From positions 2,914,692 to 2,978,691 of the forward strand of contig NZ_CP031093.1 of NCBI RefSeq assembly GCF_004851605.1: 64,000 bases of DNA, given 5' to 3'. The notes under the pieces were generated by a model. That model did not search any database and was not told the DNA's origin. It was given only the letters and a program-made list of their open reading frames with translations. The DNA comes from Hydrocarboniclastica marina. GTDB lineage: Bacteria; Pseudomonadota; Gammaproteobacteria; Pseudomonadales; Oleiphilaceae. Of the stretch, positions 37,558 to 46,813 are shown piece by piece (the stretch's first letter is position 1; each line of letters opens with the position of its first letter). Made by a program: the position numbers and the translations under genes.

Positions 37558-37779
37558 CGAACGCCGCCGCAATGCTTTTTATGTACAATTCTTCCGCAAA
37601 ATCATTAACAGAGAGACCTGGCACACACTCGGTTACTCGTTCGTAACTTACAATGCGCGGGTCTCTCATGAAGAATCGACCACTGTAGCATCCAGGGTGT
37701 CCTGAATGGCTTTACAGTGCGGTACAGTAATACCGGACGAAGTCGCTGATATCCGCGGCCCTCTTGGAATCGGAATCTT

Positions 37780-38394
37780 TTGGAAATCGAAGCCTTAATT
37801 AATCAATTCGGTTACCTCGCTATCTTTCTCGGTACCATTATCGAGGGGGAATCCGTACTCCTGCTCGGGGGTTTCTTCGCCGCCAAGGACTATCTCAGCT
37901 TTCCGGCAGTCATCCTTTGCGGCGCCGTCGGGACGTACTGCAGTGAAGCGGCTCTCTATCATCTGGGGCTTAGCAAGGGGCCTGCACTCATGCAGCGTTC
38001 ACCAGAAAGGCTGGCCCGCTATGAGCGCTTTGCACTGCGCTTGCATGAGCATCGGTATCTGTTGATTCTGGGTTACCGGTTTTTCTATGGCATGCGAACC
38101 ATCGCTCCACTGGCCATCGGCGCCAGCGGCATCAGGCCCGGCCTTTTTCACAGCCTCAATCTCATTGGCACAATCGTCTGGACGCTGGTGATTACGTCAC
38201 TGGGGTTCTTTTTTGGTCGCGCTATCGGCCGATTTCTGGAGCAATACAACGGCTACGGTATAGTGATACCGGTCGTTCTCCTGATAGCTGCCCTGCTTAT
38301 CAGGTATGCTTTGCGGGCCAGAAAGTCGACCGTCGGCACGGTGAACGGAATCGATAACAAGAAGGTTGCTTCAACCGGGGGAATTCATGAATGA
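37780..38394 (+). CDS. DedA-family membrane protein
   Basis: 204 residues, beginning with a TTG (37780) that gives the expected MEIEALINQFGYLAIFLGT start. DedA motifs: IIEGESVLLLGGFFA, then GYRFFYGMRTIAPLAIGASGI. Members are inner-membrane proteins now linked to phospholipid (C55-P or PE) flipping. Its last codons overlap the start of the methyltransferase gene by eight bases, so the two are coupled. A lipid-transport plus lipid-modification unit is plausible. Confidence 0.85.
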   Translation: MEIEALINQFGYLAIFLGTIIEGESVLLLGGFFAAKDYLSFPAVILCGAVGTYCSEAALYHLGLSKGPALMQRSPERLARYERFALRLHEHRYLLILGYRFFYGMRTIAPLAIGASGIRPGLFHSLNLIGTIVWTLVITSLGFFFGRAIGRFLEQYNGYGIVIPVVLLIAALLIRYALRARKSTVGTVNGIDNKKVASTGGIHE

Positions 38395-38992
38395 AAAAAG
38401 CTTGAGCTCGACCGTCACGGAGAGTCGTGAAACAAACCGTCTCGCATTTTTTGCGGGATTTCTGCGTAACCCTCAAGAGGTCGGCTCGGTCATCCCCAGC
38501 TCGCGCTTTCTGGAGCAGCGTATTCTGGACGCGGCAGATGTCTCTACTGCGCACCTGGTAGTGGAATTAGGGCCAGGTACCGGAGGCACAACCCGGGCCA
38601 TCCTGAGAAACCTCCCACGGGACTCGAAGCTGCTGACCATCGATATGAGCCCCGACTTCATTGACCTCCTCAACGGCATCGAGGATTCCCGTCTGATCAA
38701 TCATCTGGGAAGCGCGGAAGACCTTGGCAGGATTCTCAAGGACCGTAACCTGGGCGCACCTGATGTGGTGATTTCGGGTATTCCATTCTCGACGATGCCG
38801 AAGCAGGTTGGCCAGAATATAGTTAAAGCGATCCGCGAGAATCTTTCCGACAGTGGACGTTTTATCGCTTACCAGTTCCGCGACGAAGTTGCCAAGATCA
38901 CCCAGCCATTTATGGGCAAAGCCGAGTCCAGGCTGGAGTTGCGAAATATCCCGCCGATGCGCGTTTATCGTTGGGATAAAGAAAAAGCATAG
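38387..38992 (+). CDS. PmtA-like SAM-dependent methyltransferase
   Basis: 201 residues from the ATG at 38387 (MNEKSLSS), within the dedA end. Motif I is VVELGPGTGGTTRAIL, followed by LTIDMSPDFIDLL and the GIPFSTMP segment. FFAGFLRNPQEVGSVIPSS at the N-terminus is typical of the phospholipid N-methyltransferase / rRNA-methyltransferase-like group. It may methylate phosphatidylethanolamine, matching the overlapping dedA gene, but the substrate is not proven. A terminator follows. Confidence 0.8.
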   Translation: MNEKSLSSTVTESRETNRLAFFAGFLRNPQEVGSVIPSSRFLEQRILDAADVSTAHLVVELGPGTGGTTRAILRNLPRDSKLLTIDMSPDFIDLLNGIEDSRLINHLGSAEDLGRILKDRNLGAPDVVISGIPFSTMPKQVGQNIVKAIRENLSDSGRFIAYQFRDEVAKITQPFMGKAESRLELRNIPPMRVYRWDKEKA

Positions 38993-39351
38993 CGCTACCT
39001 GTGCTCCTGCTCTGGCCAGGTTTTGCCGGAACAGGAGCCCCGTTTCCCCCCTAATAATTCCCAGCCCTAGCGCGCCTATTGGACCTGTAACTCGATTAGC
39101 TTCACACGCTTTGTTACCTGAGCGCCCGCTTATTTTCTGCTTTGCCGGGTCGACGATGGCCGAATCATGGCCTGCCTCCTTTCTGTCGTGTAAACCCAAG
39201 AAGACATTCCGCTGACACAGTGACAACAACCGTTACGAATTTCTTCTACAGATTGAAGCTTCGGCGATGCAAACTATCTCTACGACGAAAGGCTGATAGC
39301 AGAATATGCCGGCCCTACTTGTTTTCATGTTCGTCCTATCGAGACCTTCTC
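38993..39351. other. Intergenic region after the dedA-methyltransferase unit
   Basis: 359 bases. The hairpin at 39003-39038 ends the upstream unit. Bases 39040-39351 show no gene, repeat or clear promoter. Confidence 0.5.
39003..39038 (+). terminator. Terminator of the dedA-methyltransferase unit
   Basis: A 14-bp stem (GCTCCTGCTCTGGC / GCCGGAACAGGAGC, with two G-T pairs) and an eight-base loop, starting 11 bases after the stop. The following CCCGTTTCCC is only weakly T-rich. Confidence 0.6.
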
Positions 39352-39579
39352 ATGGCCATCAAAGAAGTACCGGTTAAATCGCATCAGGACTACTCGATCA
39401 TAAGAATCGTCGAGACAGGAAGCCGCGGTGAGACCATCATTGAAACCTTCGCTCTGACCCATGCGGCCGCTGGCGTGATTGCGGAGTTCGCGGCTTTGAG
39501 CGATGCCGTGCGCGAACTCAACCGGATGCTCTCGCCGTTGCCCGGGCTGAACATTGAAACGCTGAAGCAGGCGGTGTAA
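39352..39579 (+). CDS. Small hypothetical protein
   Basis: 75 residues from the ATG at 39352 (MAIKEVPVKSHQDYSII). It lacks a signal peptide or TM helix and has an amphipathic centre (HAAAGVIAEFAALSDAVRELNRML). No recognised domain. The ribosome binding site is weak. Its composition looks like a genuine small protein rather than a shadow frame, but this is modest evidence. Confidence 0.5.
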   Translation: MAIKEVPVKSHQDYSIIRIVETGSRGETIIETFALTHAAAGVIAEFAALSDAVRELNRMLSPLPGLNIETLKQAV

Positions 39580-39750
39580 TAGCTCAGCTGTGCTAATCCG
39601 TCCAACAGACCTGTACAGTTCGGGAAACGGCGCCCCTGGGCGCCGGCAGCGCCCTGCCTGCGTAGCCGCCACAGAGGATAACCGACGGCGGCAGACTATA
39701 AGGCAAGCGGATGGTGCACTCCCATCAGCATACGCATTGGCTGCCCCCAA

Positions 39751-40728
39751 CTACCGGTCTTCTGGCGGCAACCCAACTATTCGATTTGCCAGGGCGGCGA
39801 CGTCAAACTCCGGCCGTGGCAGCTGATAGCTTGGCAGCGGCGCCCATCGTCCCGCTGTACGTTCTGCCAGGCCGAACGTAAACGGGTGAGCGCCAGGCAG
39901 CCCAAGTCGGATGTCCGTCGCTGTCAATACGCCCTCTCGCACATCGAACTCAAGGAAACCCCGGGTAAACCACACCAGCCTCTGCCCTTCCTGTAGTTGC
40001 CCGACCTCCAGTGCCAGCTCAGGCTTGCGGGCATAGCGCTCCACTGCGGGGCTTTCATTGCTGAGAAAACCTGTGGTGATCTCAAGGCGCTCATGCTGCC
40101 CCATAACAGTTATTCGCCAGAAGAGCGTCGAGAATGGCATCGGCTGGACCAGCCGGGGCGCATGTTCCAGTCCCTCATTTACGAGGATGGGCATGACCCT
40201 CTGGGTAATCAGCTGCTGCCCCACGAAGCTCCAGCCCAGGTAGACAGAAGAGAGCGCAAGCCCGACAGCAAGGGCACGCTGCCCTTTGGGGCGGAACGCA
40301 GCGATCGCGCACGCGATCAGCAGCGGAAGTGTATAAAAAGGGTCGATAATGAAAATGCTATGCAGCGCCGCGGGGCCGGCCAGGGGCCAGAGCAGCTGAG
40401 TCCCGTAAGTTGTAAAAGCATCGAGTAAAGGGTGTGTTACCAGGACCAGACTGGTAAACATGCACCATCGGGCCAATGAGATATACGGTCGCCAGCGATG
40501 CAATACGGCGCCCAGAACAAGCGCCAGCGGGACCAGAACAAGCAGGGAATGGCTGAAGCCACGATGCTGGGTAAAATTGGCTACCGCACTGCCGTAGTCG
40601 ATCAAAACGTCAAGATCCGGTACCGTTCCGAGCAGTGCACCCCCGACCAGCGCCGCCCGACCGAGCTGTTTCCCCAGCACTACACCGCCCAGAGCTCCGC
40701 CAAGCGCGGCCTGTGTAATTGAATCTAT
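39751..40728 (-). CDS. YdjM-like membrane protein (DUF457), possible non-ATG start
   Basis: 325 residues if read from an ATA codon at 40728, giving the family's usual opening DSITQAALGGALGG; the first ordinary start in frame is a GTG at 40680, which would remove 16 conserved residues. The rest fits the DUF457/YdjM family of membrane-bound metal-dependent hydrolases: PDLDVLIDYG, HRGFSHSLLVL, THPLLDAFTTYG, with several TM helices, and a C-terminal part of about 150 residues. The histidine/aspartate motifs suit metal binding. The role in cells is unclear. Confidence 0.8.
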   Translation of the reverse strand: MDSITQAALGGALGGVVLGKQLGRAALVGGALLGTVPDLDVLIDYGSAVANFTQHRGFSHSLLVLVPLALVLGAVLHRWRPYISLARWCMFTSLVLVTHPLLDAFTTYGTQLLWPLAGPAALHSIFIIDPFYTLPLLIACAIAAFRPKGQRALAVGLALSSVYLGWSFVGQQLITQRVMPILVNEGLEHAPRLVQPMPFSTLFWRITVMGQHERLEITTGFLSNESPAVERYARKPELALEVGQLQEGQRLVWFTRGFLEFDVREGVLTATDIRLGLPGAHPFTFGLAERTAGRWAPLPSYQLPRPEFDVAALANRIVGLPPEDR

Positions 40729-41101
40729 GGACCCCGTCCCGATTGATAGTGGCCTGATTGATAGTGACCTGATTGATAGTGACCTGAGTGATAGTGGCCT
40801 GAGTGATAATAGCCTGAACGTTGCTTTCTTAAACGATGGTTGCGTGAATCAGGGTGAATCGATTGGTACTATCCTGGCGCCTGACGGCTTGTGGCCACGC
40901 TGATAATGAGCTGATTGGCTGAGAAGCCATGCACAGCGCAGCACGAGTTTACGCTAAAGAAGGGTATTGCGCCGGTCTGGATTAACGGCCGAAAAATAGA
41001 GACGGGAGAGACTCGCGCCGCTACGGCGAACTTGAACACAAAAAACCGTACACTGATGCTCCGCACGGCCGAACCCACAACCTTTTGCCATGGAGTACCC
41101 T
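40729..41101. other. Intergenic region with tandem repeats before the esterase gene
   Basis: 373 bases. The 15-bp repeats occupy 40741-40815. Bases 40816-41101 show no convincing promoter or gene; GGAG at about 41091 serves the esterase start. Confidence 0.5.
40741..40815. repeat. Five 15-bp tandem repeats upstream of the YdjM-like gene
   Basis: Unit GATTGATAGTGACCT and near variants (GAGTGATAGTGGCCT, GAGTGATAATAGCCT), five copies in a row. The unit length is a multiple of three, so the minus-strand frame of the YdjM-like gene stays open across it, but no start codon lies in it. Confidence 0.9.
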
Positions 41102-42319
41102 ATGCCCCACCCGTCCACCATCGCCGGCCTCTCCGTACACCGCCTTGGCAGAATCGAAGCCCATATTGAAAATAACTACCTGGCGACAGGCCGACTCCCA
41201 GGGACGTTGACGCTGGTGGCGCGACGCGGTGAAATTGCGTTCCTCAAAGCGCAGGGCTCGATGGACATCGAGCGCAACAAACCCATGGCCCGGGATACGC
41301 TATTCCGCATTTATTCCATGACCAAGCCGATCACCTCGATCGCCATGATGCAGCTCTATGAACAGGGCAAGTTCAAACTTGACGACCCGGTACACAAGTT
41401 TATCCCAGCCTGGCGAAACCTTGGCGTCTACAGCAGTGGAGTCTACCCGGACTATGTGACAACGCCGCCGGCGCGGGCCATGACGATCCATGACCTGATG
41501 ACTCATATGTCAGGCCTGACCTACGGTTTCTCCAACCGGACCAATGTTGATGCGGCCTATCGGGAACTCCGGCTGGACGGCGGGCCCCAGTTAACCCTGG
41601 AGAGGCTGGTAACGCAGCTGGCCGAGTTGCCCCTCGAATTCAGCCCCGGCTCAGCCTGGAATTATTCGGTCTCTACCGACGTCGTCGGCTATTTGGTCCA
41701 GCTGCTCTCGGGCCAGTCCCTTGACGACTACTTCCAGGAACACATTTTCGCGCCCCTGGGCATGCACGATACCGGGTTTACCGTCGGCGCAGACAAGTTG
41801 GACCGCTTCTCTGCCTGCTACCAACACCAGCCCGGGGATCGCTTTGCGCTGCAGGACGATCCTGCTACTTCATTCTTCAGTGGGGAGTCGTGCTACTTCT
41901 CTGGCGGGGGCGGTCTTATTTCGACCATTGATGATTACTTCAGGTTCGCGCAAGCGCTCGGGAACGGCGGCGCACTCGATGGCCAGCGTATTATCGGTCG
42001 AAGCACCCTCGCGTTCATGCGACTGAACCACTTACCCAATAATCAGGACCTGCCCGGACTGACAACCGGCGGGTTCAGCGAGACGCCTTACGCCGGGTCC
42101 GGGTTTGGGCTGGGCTTCTCGGTCAAGACCGACGTGGCAAAGTCCCAGACGATTGGGTCCGTCGGTGAGTACGGCTGGGGCGGCATGGCCAGCACCAACT
42201 TCTTTATAGATCCGGTCGAGGACATCATTATGGTGTTCATGACCCAACTGATTCCGTCCTCGTCCTATACGTTGCGGCAGGAACTGCGAGCTCTGGTCTA
42301 CGGCGCTCTGGTAGATTAA
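41102..42319 (+). CDS. Serine beta-lactamase-fold hydrolase / family VIII esterase
   Basis: 405 residues; the ATG at 41102 is preferred over 41090 because GGAG precedes it. Class C/penicillin-binding-like motifs: SMTK (the SxxK nucleophile, near residue 79), YSVS at the YxN position, and a C-terminal WGGMAS region. The [15 protein letters not shown] start and [11 protein letters not shown] loop are typical of EstB-like esterases and D-aminopeptidase relatives. No signal peptide, so likely cytoplasmic. It probably hydrolyses esters or amides; the substrate is unknown. Confidence 0.85.
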   Translation: MPHPSTIAGLSVHRLGRIEAHIENNYLATGRLPGTLTLVARRGEIAFLKAQGSMDIERNKPMARDTLFRIYSMTKPITSIAMMQLYEQGKFKLDDPVHKFIPAWRNLGVYSSGVYPDYVTTPPARAMTIHDLMTHMSGLTYGFSNRTNVDAAYRELRLDGGPQLTLERLVTQLAELPLEFSPGSAWNYSVSTDVVGYLVQLLSGQSLDDYFQEHIFAPLGMHDTGFTVGADKLDRFSACYQHQPGDRFALQDDPATSFFSGESCYFSGGGGLISTIDDYFRFAQALGNGGALDGQRIIGRSTLAFMRLNHLPNNQDLPGLTTGGFSETPYAGSGFGLGFSVKTDVAKSQTIGSVGEYGWGGMASTNFFIDPVEDIIMVFMTQLIPSSSYTLRQELRALVYGALVD

Positions 42320-42360
42320 AGCCGTGCGCCGGGTCCCATAGCCGCTGGCCACGTCTTTAT

Positions 42361-42395
42361 CGGCTATCGGCTATCGGCTATCGGCTATCGGCTAT
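42361..42395. repeat. Five 7-bp tandem repeats
   Basis: CGGCTAT repeated five times without change, 42 bases after the esterase stop. A heptamer tract like this can slip during replication. Confidence 0.9.
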
Positions 42396-42523
42396 CGATC
42401 AAAAATAGTCGCTCCTTCCCAGGCGAAACGACTACGCTAAGGTGAGCATTGCGCAAGCGCTGCGCTTCGCGTTCCGTTACCAGCTCCCAAAGCCCTCGCC
42501 TGCGGGAAGGAGAACGATCCAGC

Positions 42524-45500
42524 ATGCGAACCCGCCGTTCGGTCTATCTTGCCTATCTGCATACCCTCGCCTTTGCTGTGCTGACCATAGGCGTCATTCT
42601 GCTGGTCTTCCGGCCACAGTACGCCGGCCATGCTGCGCACGCCTCAGCTTCGGTACCAGTAGTCGCCGGAGTAGCGCTACTGTTGGGCGGGATGCTTCTC
42701 GCTGCGCTCTACCAGAGCAGCATACTAACCGCGGCCCTTGGCCTACCGGTCGGGCTTGTGGTGGTTTTTTCCCTGCTTGCCCAGTTCCCGGCGACGCTCG
42801 CAGTAATGAATCATTTCGGCTTATCCAGCCTGCAATATATTCCCCCGGCGCTTTCTCTGACAGTGGCCCTGTTCGTGCTATCGCTGAGAATGCACGGTGG
42901 GAAATACGCCGGTTCGCTTCTGGCTCGAGGCCCGGCGGCGATAGCTATGACCATAGGTGTGCTATCGCTGATGACCACCTTGCCCGAAACCGAAATCATG
43001 CGTGCAGCCCCAGGCTGGGACCAGCTTATGGATCATATGCGCCTGGCTCACGAGGTAGAGGTCACATTCAACACCAGCATACTCGTTATCCTGTTTGGCA
43101 CCGGCTGCATGCTTCTCGGTTCAGAAGTGCTTGCGCTGCCGGTCCGGCTGGATCGCGGCACGTTGGCGCTTGGCTGCCTGGGTACTGTAATAACATGCCT
43201 CGGCTGGCACTTCATGCATATGCACAACCTGGAAACCGCGCGTGACCAGAGCGACGTGATGCTGGCGAGCGCTCGTCAGATGATCGAGCAACAGCGATTG
43301 GCTCATATTGACCTTATCCACCGGATCGCGGAGCGCTGGCAGATAAATGAACAGATCCCGTCCGGGGCGCTTTGGCGACACGAAACCGCAAGCTATCTGC
43401 GAGACTTTCCGGATATCGCACTGATCGGCGTGCTGGATCAGGCTCTGTTTCCCACAAGGGCCGCCGCAAGAGACCCTCTCGGGCAAGCCGACTTGCAACG
43501 AGTACTCGGCAATGCCGAAAGTCGCGCCTGGCTGGCACACGTGCTTGCCTCAGGCGAGGGACATCTCAGCCCGGTATTCTTCGAGGGCACACCTTTTGCG
43601 ATGATCGCGACACCTATCCCATTACCCGGCCGCACCGACCGGCTTGCGGTGGCGCTGCTGGACATCGAGACCATGATCCGCCGGCATATAAAGCCCGGGC
43701 TGAGCAATTATATCGTTCGTGTTGAAGAGCAAGGCCGTCTGCTCTATGCCTCAAGCCCACTGGCGCCCGGCTCGCTGATTCTTGCCGGGGAGACCGTGTC
43801 CCGGTTTCACCACGATACCGTCTGGCGACTCGCCGTTTACATGAACCGCCAGGGCGCTCTGTTGAGATCCGCTTTTCTGCCACCCATGCTCCTGCTCTTC
43901 GGCCTGGGCCTTACGGTGCTGCTCATGATCAGCCAGCGCCTGGCCTGGGAGTCGAACAAGCGCAACAGACAGTTGGATGCAGCGAACGTTGAGCTAAGCA
44001 GAAGCCTGCTTGAACAGTCCAGGCTGAGAGACGCCAATCAACGCATTATGGAGTTTTCCAAAGACCTGCTCTGCGCCTTTGACAGCCACGGCCGTTGGCT
44101 CCAGGTTAACCCTGCCTGCCGCACCATACTGGGCTATGAGCCGGCAGAACTTATCGGCAGACCGTTTGAAGAGCAAATCCTCGCCAGCGATATCGGGGCC
44201 ACGACCGCCGCGGCCAGAGACGCAAAAAGAAGAGGCGGACTGGCGGTGGACTTTCGGAACCGGTTCCGGCGAACAGATGGGACAACTGCACATCTGTTAT
44301 GGTCCGCCACCTGGTCCGAAGATGAACAGGCACTTTTCTGCGTCGCGCACGACATTACGGCCCTGGTAGCCGTAGAGAGCCGGGAACGCGACCGCCAGCG
44401 CATCCTGAGCATGATCTCCACTGACCAGCCCCTGCCTGAAATTCTGGACGCGGTCTGCCTGCTGGGGGAGTCCCGCCAGGACAACACCCGGTGTTCTTTG
44501 AGGGTACTGGATCATGAACGCAAACACCTGCTGAAAGGCGCTGCTCCGAACCTGCCCAGGGCCTACACCGCGGCCATGGATGGGCTCGAGATCAGCAAAC
44601 AGTCCAGCCTGATTCAGCGTATGACAACGCATCAGGGTGTGCTGATCTCGGCAAACATTGCCACAGACCCGATCTGGTGCGTACCTGTACCCGGCAGGCC
44701 CGCCACCACGACCTATGCCCAGCTGGCCGACGTGCACGGCCTGCGTGCCTGCTGGGGCGTGCCTGTCATTTCTCCCAGCGGTGAAACCCTGGGAACGCTC
44801 GTAACATACCGGGACCAGATCGGGCCGCCAACCGATGCCGAGATCGATTTCGCCTGGACGTGCAGCCAACTAGCCGCTATCGCCCTTGACCGACACCGCG
44901 ACCGGCGCCAACTGGTGGAAAGTGAACAGCGCTATCGCAGCCTGTTCACTTACAATCCGGATCCTGTGTACTCCATGGACCAGGATGGCATCTTCAAGAG
45001 TTTCAATCATGCAGCGGCGGGCCTTCTGGGCTATACCTCAGCGGATGTCCTGGGTAAGCACTTCGCCGTTGCGCTCGTGCCCGAGGAGCGGCCGAAGGTG
45101 CGGGAACATTTCAGCGCTGCGCTTTCGGGCATGGCCCAGCATTATCAGACCCGCTGCCAGGCGCGGGACGGCTCCGCTATCGACCTTGAAGTCACCAACC
45201 TTCCCGTCGTGGTTGGCGGTGAAGTCGTCGGTGTTTTCGGAATCGCCAAGAACATCACCGATCGGAACCGTATGATCCAGGCCCTGCGCGAACGGGACCA
45301 GTTCTTCCAGCTCTCCCTTGATATGTATTTCACCCTCGACAGCCACGGCGCTTTCCTGCAGACCAACCCCGCCTTTGACCACACTCTTAACGTCTCCGAG
45401 GGGAGCCTGGTAGGCACACCGTACACTGACCTGATCTCTGGTAAAGACAAGGACAAGGTCCGTCGGGCCGTACTGCGCCTGCAGGCCGGCCAGCAAGTAC

Positions 45501-46336
45501 ACGATCTTGAGATTCAGGCTGTGGGACGGGATGGTTCCCCGCGATGGATCGAGCTGAACGCGACCGCAGATGGCGGGATTATTTTCTGCGCTGCCCGCGA
45601 CATAACGGACCGCAAGGCGACTGAGCGAAAACTGCAAAGCACCCTGAGCGAGCTTGCGGCAAGCAATGAGGAGCTGGAGAAGTTCGCGTTCGTCGCCTCC
45701 CACGACCTTCAGGAGCCCTTGCGCAAGATTCAGGCTTTTGGCGAACGGTTACAGAGCCGGGCTATGGGGCTTGATGAACAGGGACGCGACTATCTGCAAA
45801 GGATGGGATCTGCTGCTCACCGCATGCAAACGCTTATCCGCGACCTGCTCGCCTATTCAAGGGTATCGACCCGGCAGGAGCCGTTTGTCCAACTCGACAT
45901 GAACCGCATAGCCACCGAAGTCCTGGGCGATCTTGAGACCGCGCTCAGGGATGGCGGCGTCGAGGTAATCAGGGGAGAGCTGCCAGAAACCGTGGGGGAT
46001 GCGACGCAAATCCGGCAAGTTGTTCAGAATTTGCTCAGCAATGCGATAAAATTTCGTCAAATGGAGGTGCCGCCACTAATCCGGGTCTATGCTGAGAGTC
46101 TGACAGCTGAGGCATGGACCCTGTGCGTGTCTGACAACGGCATCGGGTTTGATGAAAAGTATCTGGATCGCATATTCGATCCCTTTCAGCGCCTGCATTC
46201 TCGTCAGGCCTATCCGGGGACGGGTATAGGTCTGGCGATTGTGGCCAAAGTACTGGAGCGGCATGATGCCGCGATAAGCGCCGAAAGTACCCCTGGGCTG
46301 GGTACGACTTTCAGGGTGCGCTTCACCAGGGTTTAA
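42524..46336 (+). CDS. Membrane-bound multi-PAS/GAF sensor histidine kinase
   Basis: 1270 residues from the ATG at 42524, behind GGGAAGGAG. Residues about 1-215 are a seven- to eight-helix membrane module. A soluble, probably extracytoplasmic stretch (about 240-440) is followed by a TM helix near 450-470 and a coiled coil. Three PAS domains and one GAF-like domain follow (about 500-1035), ending in HisKA with SHDLQEPLRK (phosphoacceptor H1060) and a HATPase_c domain (NLLSNAIKF, DNGIGFDEKYLDRIFDPFQR, GTGIGLAIV). This HisKA subtype commonly pairs with Rcp1-like single-domain regulators, and such a gene follows 18 bases downstream. The signal is unknown. Confidence 0.9.
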   Translation: MRTRRSVYLAYLHTLAFAVLTIGVILLVFRPQYAGHAAHASASVPVVAGVALLLGGMLLAALYQSSILTAALGLPVGLVVVFSLLAQFPATLAVMNHFGLSSLQYIPPALSLTVALFVLSLRMHGGKYAGSLLARGPAAIAMTIGVLSLMTTLPETEIMRAAPGWDQLMDHMRLAHEVEVTFNTSILVILFGTGCMLLGSEVLALPVRLDRGTLALGCLGTVITCLGWHFMHMHNLETARDQSDVMLASARQMIEQQRLAHIDLIHRIAERWQINEQIPSGALWRHETASYLRDFPDIALIGVLDQALFPTRAAARDPLGQADLQRVLGNAESRAWLAHVLASGEGHLSPVFFEGTPFAMIATPIPLPGRTDRLAVALLDIETMIRRHIKPGLSNYIVRVEEQGRLLYASSPLAPGSLILAGETVSRFHHDTVWRLAVYMNRQGALLRSAFLPPMLLLFGLGLTVLLMISQRLAWESNKRNRQLDAANVELSRSLLEQSRLRDANQRIMEFSKDLLCAFDSHGRWLQVNPACRTILGYEPAELIGRPFEEQILASDIGATTAAARDAKRRGGLAVDFRNRFRRTDGTTAHLLWSATWSEDEQALFCVAHDITALVAVESRERDRQRILSMISTDQPLPEILDAVCLLGESRQDNTRCSLRVLDHERKHLLKGAAPNLPRAYTAAMDGLEISKQSSLIQRMTTHQGVLISANIATDPIWCVPVPGRPATTTYAQLADVHGLRACWGVPVISPSGETLGTLVTYRDQIGPPTDAEIDFAWTCSQLAAIALDRHRDRRQLVESEQRYRSLFTYNPDPVYSMDQDGIFKSFNHAAAGLLGYTSADVLGKHFAVALVPEERPKVREHFSAALSGMAQHYQTRCQARDGSAIDLEVTNLPVVVGGEVVGVFGIAKNITDRNRMIQALRERDQFFQLSLDMYFTLDSHGAFLQTNPAFDHTLNVSEGSLVGTPYTDLISGKDKDKVRRAVLRLQAGQQVHDLEIQAVGRDGSPRWIELNATADGGIIFCAARDITDRKATERKLQSTLSELAASNEELEKFAFVASHDLQEPLRKIQAFGERLQSRAMGLDEQGRDYLQRMGSAAHRMQTLIRDLLAYSRVSTRQEPFVQLDMNRIATEVLGDLETALRDGGVEVIRGELPETVGDATQIRQVVQNLLSNAIKFRQMEVPPLIRVYAESLTAEAWTLCVSDNGIGFDEKYLDRIFDPFQRLHSRQAYPGTGIGLAIVAKVLERHDAAISAESTPGLGTTFRVRFTRV

Positions 46337-46354
46337 GCTCGGAGATCCGGCACA

Positions 46355-46813
46355 ATGACAACAAGATCACGGATGCATATCCTGGTTGCCGAGGACGATC
46401 CGGACGACCGCGAGTTGGTCAGAGAGGCTTTCGCCCAGTGCGGAATCACCGATTCCCTGCATTTCATGCAGGACGGCGAAGAGGTCACGGCGTTTCTGGC
46501 CGGCCGCCCCCCTGAACACGGTAATTTCCCAGTGCCCGGTTTGCTGTTGCTTGATCTCAACATGCCGCGCAAAGACGGCCTTGAAGTGCTACGCGAACTG
46601 CGGGCCAGCGCAGAACACTGCAACCTGCCGGCTATCGTCCTGAGCACTTCCTCCGATCCGCGGGATATCGCTGCCGCCTATCGGGCCGGCGCAAACTCCT
46701 TCATCACCAAACCTTCAAGTTACGACGCCCTCGTTACCATAGTCAGGTCACTGACCGAGTATTGGCTGACGACGGTGGCTTTACCGGAAAAAGCAGGCGC
46801 CCATGGTTGTTGA
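46355..46813 (+). CDS. Single-domain response regulator (Rcp1-like)
   Basis: 152 residues, one receiver domain. Acidic pair at EDDPDD, phosphoacceptor D67 in LLLLDLNMPRKDG, conserved S/T in VLSTSSDP and K in ITKPSS. There is no output domain. It lies between the histidine kinase gene (18 bases away) and the LOV protein gene (11-base overlap), so it is probably the phosphorelay link or a competing phosphate sink for both. Confidence 0.92.
   Translation: MTTRSRMHILVAEDDPDDRELVREAFAQCGITDSLHFMQDGEEVTAFLAGRPPEHGNFPVPGLLLLDLNMPRKDGLEVLRELRASAEHCNLPAIVLSTSSDPRDIAAAYRAGANSFITKPSSYDALVTIVRSLTEYWLTTVALPEKAGAHGC

Noticed and set aside
37611-37667. tRNA-like element
   Set aside because: The element is about 57 bases with a single inner hairpin; it lacks the anticodon and D arms and the CCA end.
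42361-42395. Heptamer tract as phase-variable coding repeat
   Set aside because: It lies between genes, not inside an open frame, so any effect would be on expression only.
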